In this document: piece by piece, positions 5,672 through 5,705 of the stretch | How the letters are laid out: the number at the start of each line of letters is the position of its first letter | Numbering within the stretch: position 1 is the first letter of the stretch | DNA from: Minisyncoccota bacterium | Lineage (GTDB): Bacteria; Patescibacteriota; Minisyncoccia; Phycocordibacterales; UBA9973 | Reading direction: 5' to 3' | NCBI GenBank assembly: GCA_017984185.1 | Contig: JAGNZX010000037.1 | Location: forward strand, 1-5,705 | Length of the DNA: 5,705 nucleotides | Translations under genes and position numbers: made by a program | Notes under the pieces: generated by a model | What the model was told of the DNA's origin: nothing | Database searches by the model: none | Seen by the model: the letters and a program-made list of their open reading frames with translations, nothing else

Positions 5672-5705
5672 ATTAACTTTGTTTTTTATATTCTACAATT
5701 TTCCC

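Noticed and set aside
5690..5695. TAGAAT on the minus strand, a possible -10 box for the transferase gene
   Set aside because: It matches TATAAT at 5 of 6 bases and is well placed, but the -35 region is outside the window and such hexamers are common in AT-rich DNA.
1..5705. Alternative genetic code with TGA as glycine, as in some CPR lineages
   Set aside because: All five genes are full length without any in-frame TGA and contain normal Gly codons, so the sequence gives no support for recoding.

Overview
The window reads as ordinary chromosomal DNA of a small-genome, AT-rich bacterium. The best fit is the Candidate Phyla Radiation (Patescibacteria), most likely Parcubacteria/Paceibacteria such as Nomurabacteria-like lineages. 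This assignment is inferred from family resemblance and not from a search. It rests on the short SecG with a HTRRGFEKFLFY-type second half, a membrane-anchored family 5 solute-binding protein without lipobox, an RNase J with a long disordered N-terminal tail, a single-domain FAD-synthase-like nucleotidyltransferase, tight gene packing and the lack of Shine-Dalgarno sequences. All five genes read open under the standard bacterial code; four end in TAA and one in TAG.

Layout. Four genes run on the + strand: secG (11-247), an oligopeptide-type ABC substrate-binding protein (315-2051), ribonuclease J (2098-4062) and a 12-TM MFS transporter (4074-5231). The gaps are 67, 46 and 11 nt, so they could form one transcription unit, or two split by the GC-rich hairpin patch at 2052-2074. 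A fifth gene, a 145-residue cytidylyl/FAD-synthase-like transferase (5234-5671), lies on the - strand and converges on the MFS gene with only 2 nt between the stop codons. No stretch over 300 nt lacks a gene. I see no RNA gene, CRISPR array, insertion sequence or phage feature.

How the genes relate. SecG and the anchored solute-binding protein both belong to the cell envelope: one is part of the Sec export channel, and the other is a Sec-dependent surface protein that binds peptides or similar solutes. RNase J is the likely main mRNA-decay and 5'-end maturation nuclease. The MFS protein moves an unknown small solute. The transferase probably makes a nucleotide cofactor or activated precursor, with FAD the best guess. 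I see no defence, mobile or clearly new system. The points most worth a second look are the 85-residue low-complexity tail of RNase J, the paired GC-rich hairpins just upstream of its start, a perfect hairpin with an A6 loop inside the tail coding region, and the absence of Shine-Dalgarno motifs.
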